A DNA stretch of 64,000 nucleotides from Mycobacterium sp. 852014-50255_SCH5639931 (GCF_001665605.1 NZ_LZSV01000016.1:357416-421415), one strand, 5' to 3'. Positions 17,940 to 27,385 are shown, numbered from the stretch's first letter. The notes: generated from the letters alone by a model not told the origin. Program-made: numbers and translations.

Positions 17940-19445
17940 CTAACCAGACTGATAAACAAGGTGATTCGCTTGTCCGTTGTCGTCCTGTGTTCTCTGCCCC
18001 CCGTTTTCCGGTAAAGGGACAAGTTCGGATTCTTGGTCGAGTAGCAGATCCCAGACCTGATTGACCGTCGGATGTGGCGCGACAGCATGGCGCAGGAGAC
18101 TGACTGGAATCTTCGCGACAATAGCCAGGGTGGCTGCTTGCACTAGTTCGGAGAACTCCGGGCCGACAAATGTCGCCCCGAGCAGTGTGTTCGTCTCGGC
18201 GTCAATGACCAACTTCGCCCATCCCTGGAAACCATCCCGGAAAAGGGCCAGGAATGACAGTGTGCCGGGGTAACGGGCCGTTCGCGTCCGCACCACGAAT
18301 CCTTCTGCTAGAGCTTGACTTTCCGACCGCCCCGCTCTGACGACTTGAGGCTCGGTGAAGATAACCTGTGCAAGGCTGCCCGCATCGCGGGCGGCCAATT
18401 CGTTCTCCCGGAGTTCTCGCCCCGCGGCCCGCGCCGCGATGATCTCGGCCACGAGATGGCCGTGGTAGGTGGAGATATGCGACAACCGAGCACGCCCGGT
18501 GGTATCGCCCAAGGCGTACAGCCAGTCGCCTACGACGCCGACCGCCTGAAGATGGTCGTTAACAGAAACGAACCCGCCGCTCGGCAGGCCAAGGGTTTCC
18601 AGTCCGATGTCGTCGGTGTTGGTGCGCCGTCCGGCGGCCAGGACGACCTCGTCTACCTCGATGGCCTGGCCGTCGAAAGTTGCGGTGACGGGCCCGCCCG
18701 CCACGGGGCGGGATACCGCCGACAACTCCGTGTCAAAGTGGATCGTGACGCCTTTGCTTCGCAGTGACTGCGCGACCAAGTCACGGGCTTCGGGTTCGCA
18801 GCCGGGAAGCAGAGCGTTCCCGCGTGCCAGAAGTGTTACCGCCGAGCCCAAACCGGTGAGGATGGTCGCGAACTCCACACCGACGGGGCCGCCACCCACC
18901 ACCAGCGCGCGGGGTGGCACCTCCGTCATGGTCGTCAAGTCCCGATTGGTCCACGGGCGTGCTTGCGCCAACCCAGGTATCTCCGGCACGTTAGGACGTG
19001 TGCCGGTGGCCACAACGACCGCGTGGCGTGCCTCCAAAACGGCTTGGGTCTTATCGGCACACGTCACCCGCACTGTTCGCTCGCCGCTCAACCGGCCGAA
19101 CCCTTGAAACACTGCTACACCCGCTTGCCGCAGTGATGCTGTTCGGTCTTGGTCCGAGAGGTGCTCGATGATCGCGTCGCGTTTGGCGAAGACGGCCGCA
19201 ATGTCCAGTCCTTCTTCCGAAACGACTTCTCGCACACCAGGGACGGCCTTCGCTAGATTGAACACCTCGATCGGACGAAGCAGTGTTTTGCTCGGGTTGC
19301 AGCCCCAGTAATGGCACTCCCCCGCGACCAGACGATCCTCGATGAGCGCTACCGCAAAGCCTGCCGACGCGAGCTTCCGCACGGCGGCCACGCCGCCGAC
19401 CCCGCCGCCTACGACGACCACGTCGAAGTCTTTGCCGGCCTTCAT
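17940..19445 (-). CDS. FAD-dependent pyridine nucleotide-disulphide oxidoreductase, atypical
   Basis: 501 residues, class I flavin disulphide reductase fold: FAD motif VVVVGGGVGGVAAVRKL, NAD motif ALVVGGGPVGVEFATIL and ALGDTTG. The redox pair is present as C44-H-Y-W-G-C49 (GECHYWGCNPSK), but the usual GTCLNVGC context is changed. The C-terminal HPTxxE that activates the thiolate reads HPTVNQ, lacking the glutamate. A tail after VWDLLLDQ is unusual. Probably not a true lipoamide dehydrogenase. Start ATG overlaps the DoxX stop (ATGA). Confidence 0.78.
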   Translation of the reverse strand: MKAGKDFDVVVVGGGVGGVAAVRKLASAGFAVALIEDRLVAGECHYWGCNPSKTLLRPIEVFNLAKAVPGVREVVSEEGLDIAAVFAKRDAIIEHLSDQDRTASLRQAGVAVFQGFGRLSGERTVRVTCADKTQAVLEARHAVVVATGTRPNVPEIPGLAQARPWTNRDLTTMTEVPPRALVVGGGPVGVEFATILTGLGSAVTLLARGNALLPGCEPEARDLVAQSLRSKGVTIHFDTELSAVSRPVAGGPVTATFDGQAIEVDEVVLAAGRRTNTDDIGLETLGLPSGGFVSVNDHLQAVGVVGDWLYALGDTTGRARLSHISTYHGHLVAEIIAARAAGRELRENELAARDAGSLAQVIFTEPQVVRAGRSESQALAEGFVVRTRTARYPGTLSFLALFRDGFQGWAKLVIDAETNTLLGATFVGPEFSELVQAATLAIVAKIPVSLLRHAVAPHPTVNQVWDLLLDQESELVPLPENGGQRTQDDNGQANHLVYQSG

Positions 19446-19954
19446 CTACCGTCACCCCCGATGACCGCTACGGGAGCCTGTATTGGCTTGCGACGGTTGC
19501 GAGTGTCCGGACTGGAGGAGGCGCCAGGGGTGTGTGGTGCAGGCGGCGGTGTTGTGCCAGGTATCGCGTAGGCCGCGGCTGCGCTTGCTGCGGAGAACAC
19601 ACTGTAGCTAAGCGGTGATTCTATACCGAGGGATACAGCCATCGCGGTTCCAAATATTATGAGCACCAAGCAAGTCGCCATGCCGACGAGTTTTGGCCGC
19701 CAGCCGGCCAGGAGCAAGACCGCCAGGGTCGCTTCGGTGGCGGTGGCAGCCCACACAATGACGGTCAAGAGCCATCCAGAAGCAAACGGAACAAGCTGGT
19801 GGGCATAGTCGGCGAAAGCTCCCATGCTCCCCCAGCTACCCTGCCCAAACGGCTTCCACCAACCGAATCGGTCGGCAACAGCGGACAGAAAGGCCGCCGC
19901 GAGCGACAATCGTAGGGCTATCCGGACAACCCGGCTCGAATCACGCGTGTGCAT
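19442..19954 (-). CDS. DoxX-family membrane protein
   Basis: 170 residues with four predicted helices: IALRLSLAAAFLSAVADRFG, WLLTVIVWAATATEATLAVLLLAGW, VGMATCLVLIIFGTAMAVSLG and a weaker fourth. DoxX relatives in mycobacteria form membrane redox complexes with thiosulfate sulfurtransferase and superoxide dismutase. The ATG at 19954 has a GGAG site nine bases upstream; the frame is open further upstream but without support. The Pro-rich C-terminal tail of about 40 residues is unusual. ATGA overlap with the next flavoprotein suggests a functional pair. Confidence 0.72.
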   Translation of the reverse strand: MHTRDSSRVVRIALRLSLAAAFLSAVADRFGWWKPFGQGSWGSMGAFADYAHQLVPFASGWLLTVIVWAATATEATLAVLLLAGWRPKLVGMATCLVLIIFGTAMAVSLGIESPLSYSVFSAASAAAAYAIPGTTPPPAPHTPGASSSPDTRNRRKPIQAPVAVIGGDGR

Positions 19955-20036
19955 GGGCTGCTCCAGCTGTGTCGTATTGCGGAGATGGATGATGTCGTCA
20001 AATCGTTGATGCCGAGGGATCCAATCTTTTGGATCG

Positions 20037-20483
20037 CTAACGCGTCGGCTCGTTTTTCGCGTTGTCGGCCGTGGTGAGCGGGGCGTCACCCGTATCGAGT
20101 AGGAAGACTGCGAGTAGTTCAGCAGGTTCCGTGGCGCTGGCATTTTCACTGATCGTGTGGTGTGCGCCGGGGGCTTCACTCCACGTCTCACCGGCGTGAT
20201 AGACGCGTGCAGGCTCACCTTCGACTTGGCTGCGGATCGCTCCGGAGATCACGTAGGCCATGATGAACGCCGATTTCGCGTGGTGGTGAGCTCCGCTTTT
20301 CGCTCCGGGCGGATAGCTGACGGTCACTGCTTCAAGTGATTTGCCCGGAACATTTGTTGGTTGATTGAAAACTGGTCGGACAACCGGATTTTGATCCGAG
20401 TTCTCTGGCGCCGGCTCCGCATGGGCCGCAGGCGCGAGCATCACCGCAACAGTCAGTGCGGCGAGTGGCAGTTTTAACGCCAT
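20037..20483 (-). CDS. Exported cupin-domain protein
   Basis: 148 residues. N-terminal signal peptide (LPLAALTVAVMLAPAAHAEPAP, likely cleavage after AHA), then a cupin barrel with HHHAKSAFIMAYVISG and APGAHHTISEN metal motifs. Probably located outside the cytoplasmic membrane. A GGAAGGG site precedes the ATG. It is third in the operon headed by box 2, 19 bp after the upstream reductase. Confidence 0.78.
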   Translation of the reverse strand: MALKLPLAALTVAVMLAPAAHAEPAPENSDQNPVVRPVFNQPTNVPGKSLEAVTVSYPPGAKSGAHHHAKSAFIMAYVISGAIRSQVEGEPARVYHAGETWSEAPGAHHTISENASATEPAELLAVFLLDTGDAPLTTADNAKNEPTR

Positions 20484-20502
20484 TTTCAGCTGCCCTTCCT
20501 TC

Positions 20503-21423
20503 TCAGTCCTGGGCTACGCGCAGAATCGTCTTGCCGGGAATACGCTTGCCGGGAGCGAATGCGGCGGCAGCTTCGGCGAGTGGCAGCACGCTACCCACGA
20601 CCGGCTTCAGGCGTCCATCCCTTACTCGCGCGGCGAGGTCGGCGAGCTGGGCGCGGTCGGCTTCGACCAGGAAGAAGATCGCCCGCCCATCACTCGGCAG
20701 GGTCTTCGGCGGCTCGGCGATCGTGACGAGCGTTCCGCCGGCCCGCACCAGAGCCGCCGAGCGGGCCAGGATATCTCCGCCGATCACGTCGAACACCACG
20801 TCGACTTCGCCCGCGTCCTCCAGCTTCTCGGTCTCCAGGTCGAGGAAGGTGTGGACGCCGAACTCCTCCGCCCGGTCTCGGTCGGCGGTCCGACCGGTAC
20901 CGATGACGCGCGCTCCGACCTCGCGGGCGAGTTGCACCGCGATCGACCCGACCCCACCCGCGGCGCCGTGGATCAGAACCGTTTGTCCGGCGGCGAGGCG
21001 ACCGTGGTCGAACAGGCCCTGCCAGGCGGCCAACCCAGAGATCGGCAGCGCCGCGGCCACCGTATGGTCGATGTCCGCCGGCAGCGGTGCGAGATTGCGA
21101 GCCTCCACGGCGACGTATTCCGCGAGCGAGCCGTTGCGGGCCCAGTCCGCGAGCCCGAACACCCGCTGACCGACGCTCAAAAGGGTTGTGCCGTAACCCA
21201 ACTCAACCACGACGCCCGACAGCTCGTGGCCGGGCACACTCGGCGTCCGGTCGCGGCCCGCACGGTCGATCCAGGTGTGCGGCCAGTCAAGCTCCCCGCG
21301 GGTGAAGCCCGCTGCGTGCACCCGCACGACGACGTCATTGTCGGCCGCCTGGGGGTAGGGCAGGTCCGTCAACGACAGGCCGGCGATACCGGCGTCGCGG
21401 TCTGAAACGGTGATGGCTTGCAT
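20503..21423 (-). CDS. Medium-chain NADP-dependent oxidoreductase (quinone reductase type)
   Basis: 306-residue zinc-independent MDR enzyme. PGHELSGVVVELG near residue 65, nucleotide-binding TVLIHGAAGGVGSIAVQLAREVGARVIGTGR near 148, C-terminal GKTILRVAQD. Likely reduces quinones or enones with NADPH. Its start overlaps the stop of the small upstream gene as TAATG, so it is translationally coupled to it and expressed from box 2. Confidence 0.82.
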   Translation of the reverse strand: MQAITVSDRDAGIAGLSLTDLPYPQAADNDVVVRVHAAGFTRGELDWPHTWIDRAGRDRTPSVPGHELSGVVVELGYGTTLLSVGQRVFGLADWARNGSLAEYVAVEARNLAPLPADIDHTVAAALPISGLAAWQGLFDHGRLAAGQTVLIHGAAGGVGSIAVQLAREVGARVIGTGRTADRDRAEEFGVHTFLDLETEKLEDAGEVDVVFDVIGGDILARSAALVRAGGTLVTIAEPPKTLPSDGRAIFFLVEADRAQLADLAARVRDGRLKPVVGSVLPLAEAAAAFAPGKRIPGKTILRVAQD

Positions 21424-21668
21424 TACAGGTCCTTCCTGATGCGGGTTGTTGTCGTGGGGCCGGCCGCGGACTGCGGTTGTACGCTGACGAGCTCAAGGCC
21501 TAGATCACGGACCCGGTCGAGGAGTCCGTAAAGCTGTGACTGGTCGCGGATTTCACCGGTGAACACCGTTTCGGTCGCACCGGCCTCGAATCGCATTCCT
21601 TCTAATGCGGACCCGAGCCGCTCGGTCACGCGGCCTTGAATGCAGATCCGGTACATCGTCGGCCGCAT
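21423..21668 (-). CDS. Small uncharacterised protein, first gene of the box 2 operon
   Basis: 81 residues (MRPTMYRICIQGRVTERLGSAL onward), no family recognised. It contains DQSQLYGLLDRVRDLGLELVSVQ, which suggests an alpha/beta fold. The ATG at 21668 has a textbook GGAGGG site, and the box 2 -10 predicts a transcript starting about 20 nt upstream, which rules out the longer starts. A paralogue at 25.2 kb shares the first 13 residues and the promoter but has lost this start codon. Confidence 0.7.
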   Translation of the reverse strand: MRPTMYRICIQGRVTERLGSALEGMRFEAGATETVFTGEIRDQSQLYGLLDRVRDLGLELVSVQPQSAAGPTTTTRIRKDL

Positions 21669-21695
21669 TTGCCCTCCGCTCGCCGGCTGCCGATC

Positions 21696-21753
21696 AGAAT
21701 TCACCGGCGCGGGGTGAGCCGTCATCACCCGGCGAGCGAATTCACCCGGGTGA
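21696..21753 (-). promoter_or_regulatory. Composite island promoter, box 2
   Basis: Perfect TCACCCGGGTGA at 21742-21753, 10-bp spacer, inverted repeat 21711-21731, 9 bp, -10 AATTCT at 21701-21696. It drives the minus-strand operon 21668 to about 16311: small protein, MDR, cupin, DoxX, flavoprotein, MDR, RidA, nitroreductase relic. Confidence 0.8.
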
Positions 21754-21861
21754 GCGGAAAGGCATCGGGGCGGGGCCACCACGGTCGGGCCGCCCGGCGT
21801 TGTGCCACACCCAGCGCGGTGCCGGGCCCGTCGTCGTTGCCGGGCGGGCGCCCCGACACCG

Positions 21862-23049
21862 CTAGCTTGATCGTGGCCGGCCCTGACGGGGAGCACTCCG
21901 GATGCCGCGCACGACCATACTCGCCAAGAGCATTTCGTTGAGCATGCTTTCCGAGCCCGTTGCCATGACCGCCGGGGCGGCACCGGACAGGGTGGTCTGC
22001 CATGCGACCGATACGCGTCCGATCGTGGGAGTGGCCGCGGCCCAGCTCGGCGGCACCGACAGTGCGCCGATTGAGGAGGCCCGGCCCCAACCCGCTGACA
22101 ACGCAGGTCCCGCGCCGCCGGCCGCCCCCGGATCTGCCGGACCCGGTGACGCAAACTCCCCTGTTGCCGGGTCCCCCGCAATCGCTCCCAGGCGTGCCAG
22201 AATGGCATCCATCTTGCTTGCACCGTCCGGGTCGTAGTGCACTGCATATCCCAGGCCCGCATACGACCCGCCCATGCCCGTCGACGTGATGGCCGTCGAC
22301 GCCGATGCAACGGTCAGGTTCACCGGGCTCAGTAAGCCCAGCAATTGCAACAATGTTGGGACAGCAGCCCCGGCGGCGGGTGCAGGCACCGCAAGCCCCT
22401 GGATTGCACCGGGTATCGCCGAAAGTAGCTGCGAGCCCGTCGACATGACGGTCTGGGTCGCGGTGCCGGCCGGCGTGGCGCTGGCATCGGCAACCGCAGC
22501 AACCTGGCCGGCGGCCCCTGCCGGATTCGTGGTGGGCGCCGGCGGGGTGAACGGGGGTAGCGCCGAAGCGGCGGCCGACGCGCCGGCGTACTCATACATT
22601 GCCCCGGCGTCTTGGGCCCACATCTCGCCGTATTCGGCTTCGGTCGCCGCGATCGCCGGGGTGTTTTGCCCGAGGATGTTGGTCGCGATGAGCGACATCA
22701 GCCGCGCGCGGTTGGCTGCGATGATCGGTGGGGGCACCGTCATGGCAAACGCGGCCTCGAACGCGGCGGCGGCGGCCCTGGCCTGGACGGCGGCCTGCTC
22801 ACATAGCGCAGCGGTCGTGGTCACCCATGCCACGTAGGGCGCGAAGGCGGCCGTCATCGCCACCGACGCGGTGCCCAGCCATGCCGCGCTGGTCAGGTCT
22901 GCGATCACCCACTGATACGAGCCCGCTGTGGAATGAAGGTCGACGGCCAGCCCGTCCCACGCCGCAGCGGCAGCGAGCATCGACCCGTTGCCGGGCCCGC
23001 AATACATGCGGCCGGAGTTGACTTCTGGTGGCAAGGCCCCGAAATTCAT
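21862..23049 (-). CDS. PPE-family protein, SVP subfamily
   Basis: 395 residues. Starts [20 protein letters not shown], giving the PPE motif at residues 7-9 and a conserved domain of about 175 residues with the WxG-like SAAWLGTAS. The C-terminal part carries [11 protein letters not shown], the GxxSVPxxW signature of the PPE-SVP group. Such proteins are secreted by ESX type VII systems, usually with a PE partner; no PE gene is visible beside it. It is 25 bp downstream of the esterase gene on the same strand. Confidence 0.92.
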   Translation of the reverse strand: MNFGALPPEVNSGRMYCGPGNGSMLAAAAAWDGLAVDLHSTAGSYQWVIADLTSAAWLGTASVAMTAAFAPYVAWVTTTAALCEQAAVQARAAAAAFEAAFAMTVPPPIIAANRARLMSLIATNILGQNTPAIAATEAEYGEMWAQDAGAMYEYAGASAAASALPPFTPPAPTTNPAGAAGQVAAVADASATPAGTATQTVMSTGSQLLSAIPGAIQGLAVPAPAAGAAVPTLLQLLGLLSPVNLTVASASTAITSTGMGGSYAGLGYAVHYDPDGASKMDAILARLGAIAGDPATGEFASPGPADPGAAGGAGPALSAGWGRASSIGALSVPPSWAAATPTIGRVSVAWQTTLSGAAPAVMATGSESMLNEMLLASMVVRGIRSAPRQGRPRSS

Positions 23050-23074
23050 TCTCGAAAACCTAAGGGGCGCTTAG

Positions 23075-24127
23075 CTATCCGGTGGCGTCACGGATATAGC
23101 GGCCGATCTGGCGCAATGAGCGGGTGGCTTCGGGGATCATCGGCGCGGCGAGTTGGAACACGTGGATTTGGCCCGGCCATACTTTTACATCGACCGGTAC
23201 GCCGACGGTGGACAGTCGTTGAGCGGCCAGGTGCGCGTCATGAAGTAGCACCTCGCAACCGGACACATGAATCAACACCGGTGGCAGGCCGGGTTGGATG
23301 TGATCGAGCGGCTCATAGAGCGCGTCGGAATACCCGTTGGCGCCGCGGCGTGCCGCGGCGCGGGTGATCAAGCCGTGAAAGGCGTCGAATGCTCGGGGTG
23401 GGAACATCGCATCCGCGCCGATGTTGGGGTGGGTCGTTTTCTGCTGGCTGGCCAGTTGCAGCAGCGGTGACATGGCCACCAGCGCGGCGGGCTGCTCACC
23501 GCACTCGAGCAGGCGTTGAGCCAACGTCAGCGCCAGATAGCCGCCGGCGGAATCACCGGCCAGCACGATCTGGTTGGGCTTATATCCTTTTCGGCGCAAC
23601 CACGAGTAGCCCTCGTAGCAGTCGTCGATCGCATCGCCGATCGAATATTTGGGAAGTTTGCGGTAGCTGGGCACAAGTACGGGGGTGTCGGCGAAACCGG
23701 ACAGCATGCTCACCAGTCGGCCGTGCGAGTAGGCACCGCAGGCGAGGAACGCCCCGCCGTGCAGATACAGCACGACGCGGCGGGTGCCGTCGGCCGGCGA
23801 CACCCCGGCGGCGCGGATCAGCTGCGCGGTGCAGTGCGTCAGCCCGATGCCGGCGCGCACCGTGCCTCGTGCCGGCGTGATGGCGCGTGCGCTGAAATCG
23901 ACGACGCCCCAAGGCCACGGCGCGGAGGGCAGGTAACTGCCCACGCTCAGCGCGGGCCGGATCATCAGCCGGGTGCTCAGCGCGGCGATGCGCGCGGCCA
24001 TGCTCGGACCGTCCGGGATGACGTCAACGACGGCGTCCGCTCGGACGGGGTACCGTCGAGATTTTCGTGCCTGGGCTGCTCTTAGACTGGGCCGTGGCGA
24101 ACCCGGTACGGCGGCGGGTGCGCTCAT
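23075..24127 (-). CDS. Carboxylesterase/lipase of the HSL (Lip) family
   Basis: 350-residue alpha/beta hydrolase-3 fold enzyme: VVLYLHGGAFLACGAYSH with the HGG oxyanion motif near residue 122, nucleophile GDSAGGYLAL near 192, histidine in WPGQIHVFQL near 326. This is the hormone-sensitive-lipase group, which in mycobacteria includes many Lip proteins acting on short-chain esters or host lipids. Start taken at MSAPAAVPGS. It lies between the zinc-ribbon gene and the PPE gene, all on one strand. Confidence 0.82.
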   Translation of the reverse strand: MSAPAAVPGSPRPSLRAAQARKSRRYPVRADAVVDVIPDGPSMAARIAALSTRLMIRPALSVGSYLPSAPWPWGVVDFSARAITPARGTVRAGIGLTHCTAQLIRAAGVSPADGTRRVVLYLHGGAFLACGAYSHGRLVSMLSGFADTPVLVPSYRKLPKYSIGDAIDDCYEGYSWLRRKGYKPNQIVLAGDSAGGYLALTLAQRLLECGEQPAALVAMSPLLQLASQQKTTHPNIGADAMFPPRAFDAFHGLITRAAARRGANGYSDALYEPLDHIQPGLPPVLIHVSGCEVLLHDAHLAAQRLSTVGVPVDVKVWPGQIHVFQLAAPMIPEATRSLRQIGRYIRDATG

Positions 24128-24269
24128 GTCAGCACTTCCACGCCCGGGTCATCGGGTGCCATACGGCCCCAACCAAATTCACGTGAGGTGAAGACGTCGC
24201 TCACCGTGCGTCGGCGCGCCCGTTCGCGTTGCTCACCGAGCAGAACTGGCGCCGAGACAGGCCGTGGGC

Positions 24270-24629
24270 TCATCGTGCCGGTTCTGAGTTGAGGGCTGGC
24301 GCGCATGCATTGCACAAGCGCGCACCCTGCCGGTCAACGAATCTTGGTGATTCACTTGGTTTTCGGCCTGCGCCTCCGCATGACGGGCACTGTTGGCCAG
24401 CGGCGGCCGCCTGCTGGTCACGGCGTTCCCAGACGACCGCTCGTCCCCGCGCCACCGCCTTGCGGCGCCGGTTGTCGGCATGGGAGATCAACCCCGCCGT
24501 GACCAAGGATCCCGCGCAAACGGCGACAGACACGCCGAAATCGGCTAGTTGACCATAAATCAGCCTGAGGGCCGCGTAATCCCCGGAAACCACAGCCAGA
24601 AACAGGGAGACAATGCGTAGTCGACTCAC
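24270..24629 (-). CDS. Membrane protein with C-terminal zinc ribbon
   Basis: 119 residues from a GTG at 24629. Two hydrophobic stretches at the N-terminus (LRIVSLFLAVVSGDYAAL, ADFGVSVAVCAGSLVTAGLI), a basic linker (HADNRRRKAVARGRAVVWERR), and a C-terminal CPSCGG ... CNAC pair likely binding zinc. The GTG overlaps the upstream stop as GTGA, so it is coupled to the Cys-rich protein before it. No family recognised. Confidence 0.6.
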   Translation of the reverse strand: MSRLRIVSLFLAVVSGDYAALRLIYGQLADFGVSVAVCAGSLVTAGLISHADNRRRKAVARGRAVVWERRDQQAAAAGQQCPSCGGAGRKPSESPRFVDRQGARLCNACAPALNSEPAR

Positions 24630-24982
24630 GATGTCAGCCCCGCGAGCCCGATCGGACGCGCAGCGAAGACGCTGCGCAAATATCCAGTGGGGCGCCCGCA
24701 GGTTGTGCACACCGGGTGGGTGCCACATCGGGACGCCATCTCGCGTGTGTCACCCACGTAGGTCGCCATCGCCCACTGAACGATTTCCAGGCAGGTTTGA
24801 CAGAGCGTCTCGACGAGGTCGCCGTCCGGGGTGAGCCCCATCTGGTCGCATTCGTCGATCGCGTGTATCTCGGCGACCGCTACCGCCGGCGCACCGCATG
24901 CGGTGCCGCTCGACACCCCCTGGGCACTGCAGATGGGCCGCAGCGCGTGAAGTTGATCGTCAATCGCCGGGACGGTGTCCAT
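24626..24982 (-). CDS. Cys-rich uncharacterised protein
   Basis: 118 residues starting MDTVPAIDDQLHALRPICSA. Cysteines at 18, 29, 45, 61, 64, 86, 92 and 95, including CQTC and CTTC pairs, suggest metal binding. An AAAGGAG site six bases upstream of the ATG at 24982 fixes the start, although the frame is open further upstream into the decayed paralogue. Translationally coupled to the membrane zinc-ribbon gene. Probably expressed from box 3. Confidence 0.65.
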   Translation of the reverse strand: MDTVPAIDDQLHALRPICSAQGVSSGTACGAPAVAVAEIHAIDECDQMGLTPDGDLVETLCQTCLEIVQWAMATYVGDTREMASRCGTHPVCTTCGRPTGYLRSVFAARPIGLAGLTS

Positions 24983-24999
24983 CGCGGCATCTCCTTTCC

Positions 25000-25243
25000 G
25001 ATGCGCCCAACGCCGGGCAATGGCGGCCGCGTCCCGCATTCGATGCAGCAGCCATGGTGTCCGCGCGGCGCCGGAGCCGTATTCAGCAGGCGATCGTCGA
25101 AATTCGCGTGGCTTCATCTGGTTTCTCCAATTTGTGGCGATGGGTTCCGCGGTGATCAACGCAGCAAGGTTGTCCACTGTCATCGCGACCCGTTGCACGC
25201 GTATGCGGCCCCGAACGCAAATCCGGTAGATGGTCGGCTCCGC
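25000..25243 (-). pseudogene. Decayed paralogue of the small gene at 21423-21668
   Basis: The minus strand reads EPTIYRICVRGRIRVQ, matching RPTMYRICIQGRVTER of the box 2 gene, with the same promoter (box 3) and the same AGCGGAGGG ribosome site. The homologous ATG is GCG here and the following ATG is ATC, so initiation is lost. Similarity fades after about 15 codons, and the frame stays open into the next gene. The stretch 25329-25618 beyond the promoter holds nothing I can support. Confidence 0.55.
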
Positions 25244-25270
25244 GTACCCTCCGCTCGCGATCTGTTCGCC

Positions 25271-25328
25271 AGCATTCATTGAGGTGGGATGAGTGGTCAT
25301 CACCCGGCAAATTGATTCACCCGGGCGA
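25271..25328 (-). promoter_or_regulatory. Composite island promoter, box 3
   Basis: Palindrome 25317-25328 (TCACCCGGGCGA, one mismatch), 10-bp spacer, inverted repeat 25286-25306, 9 bp, -10 AATGCT at 25276-25271. It is upstream of the decayed small gene, the Cys-rich and zinc-ribbon genes and possibly the esterase and PPE genes. Confidence 0.75.
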
Positions 25329-25618
25329 TTTGGCGAGTGCTGCGAACAGCCAGGCAAAACCTCGCTAGATGTGACGTATTCACAATGGCGCCGACGCAGT
25401 CAGCCGATATCAGACCTGACACCTTGTTTGTCGAGGCGGCGGCACGGTGCGAATCGGGAAGCGGGCAGCCCGTTCATCAGGTTGCCGCAGAGGGGCCGCG
25501 GACGCAGGCGGCCCGCCCCCGCTTTGGCATCGGGAGCTTGCGGGAGCAAATGACGAGGGATGCGGCGGTTCGCGATGGTGATTGTGGGCCAATGCTTTTG
25601 GGCCGATAGGCGTGGGGG

Positions 25619-27385
25619 CTACGCGATGCCGTAGTCGCTAATCTTGCGGTAGATGGTCGCCCGCGACATTCCCAGGGCGCGAGCCGCCTCTTGCTTGTTG
25701 CCGCCGTTATCTTGCAGGCTACGGACAATCGCGTCGCGCTCCAGGGCTTCCATTTGGGTCAGCTTCCGCCGCGTGATGGAGCGGCACTCCGGTGGCAACT
25801 TGTCCGCGCCGATAACGCCCGATCGTTGGCGAGCAACGGTTTCGGTCAGAACCCGTCGCAGCTGCGAGACGTTGCCCGGCCACGGCAGCCTGCTGAGGTG
25901 GCGCATGGCATCGGGTGCCAGCTCCACATCAGCACCCCGGGTGATCTCGCGCAGTAACCACGGCACCAATTCCTCGAGGTCGTCAATCCTGTGTCGCAGC
26001 GCCGGCACTGTGACGGAGTGGGTAAACAGCGCCAGCAGCTGCTTGATCGGTGCTGAGGGAGGCGCGGAACTTCTGGTCGCCGCGACCCATCCCCGTCCTG
26101 CGCGTGTGGCCAGCATCGAGGTGATCGATTCGAGTGTGTCCTCGTCGATATCATCCACGTCGGCGATTACCACCGCGAAGTCCTCATCGCCGGACGCAGC
26201 CGCCAGCTCGGCGACGAGACGCGTCGCGCTGGAAAACGTTTCGGCGCGCAGCACCCGAACGGTTCGGCCCGGTTTGACGTGCTGCCCCACCGCCTGGGCT
26301 AGCCGCGCCCGGCCAGATCCTTTCTCTCCCTCGATCATCACCCAGTGACGGTCGCTGCAGCACTGCCGCACCTCCTGGCAGGAGCGCAGCCAGGCGCCGT
26401 CGCGACCGGCCAGGCCAGGGATTCGAGTGTGCGCCGAGTGGCCGATTTGAGGGCGCTGCGAGCTTGTCTGGGAAGAGAGATCAACGTGGAAAACGACATT
26501 GGTCCGGCTACCGCATATCGTCGAGCGGTCGGCGGCAGTGATCTTGGCGATGTGCCCGCTTGGCAGAACAGCCAGCGCCGTGCCCGAGAGCGTGGAGCCG
26601 AGTAGATCCGAGGCATGTTCGAGCAGCGCAGTCTGATCGTTACCGTGAAGTGTCCGACGCAGATAGGGGTTCATCAACACCACGTCGCCACCCATCGCAA
26701 GGACCCCGCTCGAAGACCGCCGTGCCTGCCGCAGATACGCCTCCAACAGTGCCGTCTCACCCTCATGAGCCACCACGCGCATGCGATCTTCAATTTGGTG
26801 AGCGGCGCTGGTCGCCAGCGCGAGCAACAGTGGATCTGATTGGACAGAAAGACAACTCAGATTGACGACGCCGATAATTCTGCCCGTTATCGGGTCACGG
26901 ATCGGCGACCCCGCGCACGCGAAACCGAACCACATCGCGACATAGTGCTCACCGCCGCGGATGAATGCGGGCCGTCCAGTCTCCAGCGCGGTGCCGATTC
27001 CGTTGGTGCCCGCCGCCTCTTCAGACAAGCTGTAGCCCGGTGCAATGCTAGTCGTGTCAAAGGCGTTGAGGACGGACACTTCTGGGGCGGTCCGATCAAC
27101 CACCACGCCGTCGGTCGATGTCAGGAGAACGCCGACAGTATGGGCAGCCAGCTCATCGGCGACCCGTTGCAGGACTGGCGCGGCCGCGCGCGACAACCTT
27201 GAACCCCTATCGGGTTCGCGCACATAGGGCAGTTCGACGCGATCGGGGTCTAGGTGCAGCGCCTGCGAGCGACGCCAAGATTCCAGCACGCTTGGGGGCA
27301 AGGTCTCTGCCTCCAAGGCGCCCTCGCACAAGAACCGTTCCCGCACCCGGCGAACGTCGGTTGGGACGTCGCCCCGCAAGCTCAT
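25619..27385 (-). CDS. GAF-AAA-Fis transcriptional activator lacking the sigma-54 contact loop
   Basis: 588 residues. N-terminal sensor region with GAF-like sequence from about 70 to 200 (GYSLSEEAAGTNGIGTAL, DPITGRIIGVVNLSC), the pattern of AcoR/MimR activators. A degenerate AAA region follows (EGEKGSGRARLA in place of GETGTGKE, VVIADVDDID for Walker B). The GAFTGA loop that contacts sigma-54 is missing, in line with mycobacteria having no sigma-54. It ends in a Fis-type helix-turn-helix, GNKQEAARALGMSRATIYRKI. Divergent from the LuxR operon, with paired operators between them. Effector unknown; AcoR-like GAF domains bind small ketones or phenols. Confidence 0.82.
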   Translation of the reverse strand: MSLRGDVPTDVRRVRERFLCEGALEAETLPPSVLESWRRSQALHLDPDRVELPYVREPDRGSRLSRAAAPVLQRVADELAAHTVGVLLTSTDGVVVDRTAPEVSVLNAFDTTSIAPGYSLSEEAAGTNGIGTALETGRPAFIRGGEHYVAMWFGFACAGSPIRDPITGRIIGVVNLSCLSVQSDPLLLALATSAAHQIEDRMRVVAHEGETALLEAYLRQARRSSSGVLAMGGDVVLMNPYLRRTLHGNDQTALLEHASDLLGSTLSGTALAVLPSGHIAKITAADRSTICGSRTNVVFHVDLSSQTSSQRPQIGHSAHTRIPGLAGRDGAWLRSCQEVRQCCSDRHWVMIEGEKGSGRARLAQAVGQHVKPGRTVRVLRAETFSSATRLVAELAAASGDEDFAVVIADVDDIDEDTLESITSMLATRAGRGWVAATRSSAPPSAPIKQLLALFTHSVTVPALRHRIDDLEELVPWLLREITRGADVELAPDAMRHLSRLPWPGNVSQLRRVLTETVARQRSGVIGADKLPPECRSITRRKLTQMEALERDAIVRSLQDNGGNKQEAARALGMSRATIYRKISDYGIA

